Assembly: GCA_905182985.1 (NCBI GenBank)
Contig: CAJJDN010000303.1
Location: 5,610 to 29,304 of the forward strand
From: Paramecium sonneborni
Lineage: Eukaryota; Ciliophora; Oligohymenophorea; Peniculida; Parameciidae
DNA: 23,695 nucleotides
Direction: 5' to 3'
Part shown: piece after piece, positions 22,588 to 23,695 of the stretch
How positions within the stretch are numbered: the stretch's first letter is position 1
Layout: every line of letters starts with the position of its first letter
The notes under the pieces: model-generated
The model's input: only the letters and a program-made list of their open reading frames with translations
Told to the model about the DNA's origin: nothing
Databases searched by the model: none
Made by a program: the position numbers and the translations under genes

Positions 22588-23695
22588 AAAAAAACTTGTT
22601 CTTAATTATAACAAAAATCAAAGAAATTAGGATAAAAGAACTAATTTGGCAATGACAATAATTAATCTTAATAAGAAAGTTTTATTGAGATCTCTGAATC
22701 ATAATATATAATTTAAAGGTCTTTTTAATAAAAATTCTATTCAAAATCCAAACTCTACTCTTCAAATCAAAAATATTAGAGTAAAAAGTTTCCTTATTAA
22801 TCATATTAATCTCATATAAATAAGGGAGGATCCTAAAGTAAACCAGAATAATTAATATGAATATAAAAAAGTAGAGAAACGATAATAATAATAGAATAAA
22901 ATATAATACTTATTACCATCCGAAATAGAAAATTCGCTTTATATTGAAAATAATAAAAATTTACATTTTATCTGTCTCGAAGAAGTAAGATTCACAAAAT
23001 TTGGTGACACTATTAAATATAAATATTATTACAAGAAAGGCAAAGGAGGTTTAATAATTGGAATTCTTAAAATGAAGATTCATATGATATCCTTATTGTT
23101 AGAGCTGTTAATTAAATACCTGACTTCATTATAGTTAATGTTTACTTTTATCATTTTTGTAACAAATTTACTAAATGTAGGAAAAATTTAGAAGAAACAA
23201 TGATAAATCTATTAAGCAAATTTTCTATGCGATTTTTGTTTAATATAAAAAGAATGCCATATCATTTTTTCTTTATTTAACTAATGAAATTAAGACATTT
23301 AGAAGAACAATTTTTGTTAAATTGATTAAATCTTGAACTGACCATATTCTACTTAATAAAGAAGCTATAAATCCTAATATTTCCAATCATGCCTTATGAA
23401 AAGTAAAAATATAAATTCATTTAACTATTCAATGTAATAAATAAAAGAATTATTAATAATTAATAGAAAATTAGCTTTTAAAGAATTTATAATAAAATCG
23501 CATTAATTTGCAGAAATATCAAATAAAAATTATGATATAAAATAGTTCATCAATATTAGCAAATAATAATTCTTTAAATTTTTAAGGAAAACTGTCATTA
23601 TTAATGAAATTAAAGAGAAGGTTGCAAATATTATTGTTTTTTTAGATGAAAGATAAAATATTCAAATTGCAGAGGAAGTTTATATAAATTGTTTC
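22490..23695 (+). pseudogene. Degenerate Tc1/mariner (IS630-type) DDE transposase, cut by window end
   Basis: A 237-codon frame (22490-23203) reads R-V-K-S-F-L-I-N-H-I-N-L-I-Q-I, then P-K-V-N-Q-N-N-Q-Y-E-Y-K-K, then F-I-C-L-E-E-V-R-F-T-K-F-G-D-T and Y-Y-Y-K-K-G-K-G-G. This is the IS630/Tc1 order in which the first catalytic Asp is expected in 'iDE..F' before 'r.yy.kKGk'. Here that Asp is Glu (codon 22979-22981). A frame change follows (D-S-Y-D-I-L-I-V-R-A-V resembles the next strand). Near 23560-23695 another frame reads F-F-K-F-L-R-K-T-V-I, then N-I-I-V-F-L-D-E at the second catalytic Asp (23645-23647), then A-E-E-V-Y; the usual D-N-A-x-x-H is lost. The 220-residue spacing between the two sites is larger than the usual 80-90, which suggests an internal insert. 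The third acidic residue lies beyond the window. The copy is inactive. Confidence 0.5.

Noticed and set aside
1..23695. Bacterial operons, CRISPR arrays, tRNA or rRNA genes, telomeric repeats
   Set aside because: No Shine-Dalgarno/ORF series, spaced repeats, cloverleaf-like sequences or C4A2/C3A3-type repeats were seen. Coding sequence makes sense only under the ciliate code.

Overview
The window looks like DNA from a Paramecium-type ciliate. It is extremely A+T-rich. Long reading frames exist only if TAA and TAG are read as glutamine and TGA is the sole stop. The genes are cut by introns of about 20-29 nt. Two short TA-bounded segments behave like Paramecium internal eliminated sequences (IESs). 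No bacterial features were seen. Coding claims below use the ciliate code; family assignments come from motif recognition by eye, not from searches.

Layout. 1-1860: no firm gene, only a weak cysteine-rich relic and short repeats. 1861-2396 (-): relic of a Rieske / AIFM3-like FAD oxidoreductase with one nonsense codon. 2932-7244 (+): the only large, apparently intact gene, a cysteine-rich (DUF4215-repeat) multi-pass membrane protein of about 1,393 residues. It becomes a single reading frame after removal of four tiny introns and one 32-bp TA-bounded insert. 8495-8737 (+): stray WD40-like blade. 8987-9559 (+): small DUF3223-like protein with one membrane segment. 9634-11536: a block present twice around a single N at 10622; the first copy carries a 74-bp TA-bounded insert that is precisely absent from the second. 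11348-15790 (+): 3' half of a NACHT/pentapeptide/WD40 gene with many frame breaks. 15686-18481 (-): 5' half of a NACHT gene (coiled-coil leader and Walker A), meeting the other half tail to tail. 18897-20111 (-): degenerate tyrosine recombinase. 21463-23695 (+): degenerate Tc1/mariner (IS630-type) transposase, cut by the window end.

Interpretation. The right third pairs a tyrosine recombinase with a DDE transposase, as in ciliate germline transposons of the Tec (Euplotes) and Sardine/Thon (Paramecium) kind. Together with two unexcised IES-like segments, one also seen in its excised form, this suggests germline DNA, or a somatic draft assembly that kept incompletely eliminated DNA and joined excised and unexcised contigs. 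The membrane-protein gene appears functional once the IES is removed. The NACHT halves, the Rieske relic and the transposon are decayed. The clean reading of the membrane-protein gene argues that the lesions elsewhere are mostly real and not sequencing error.
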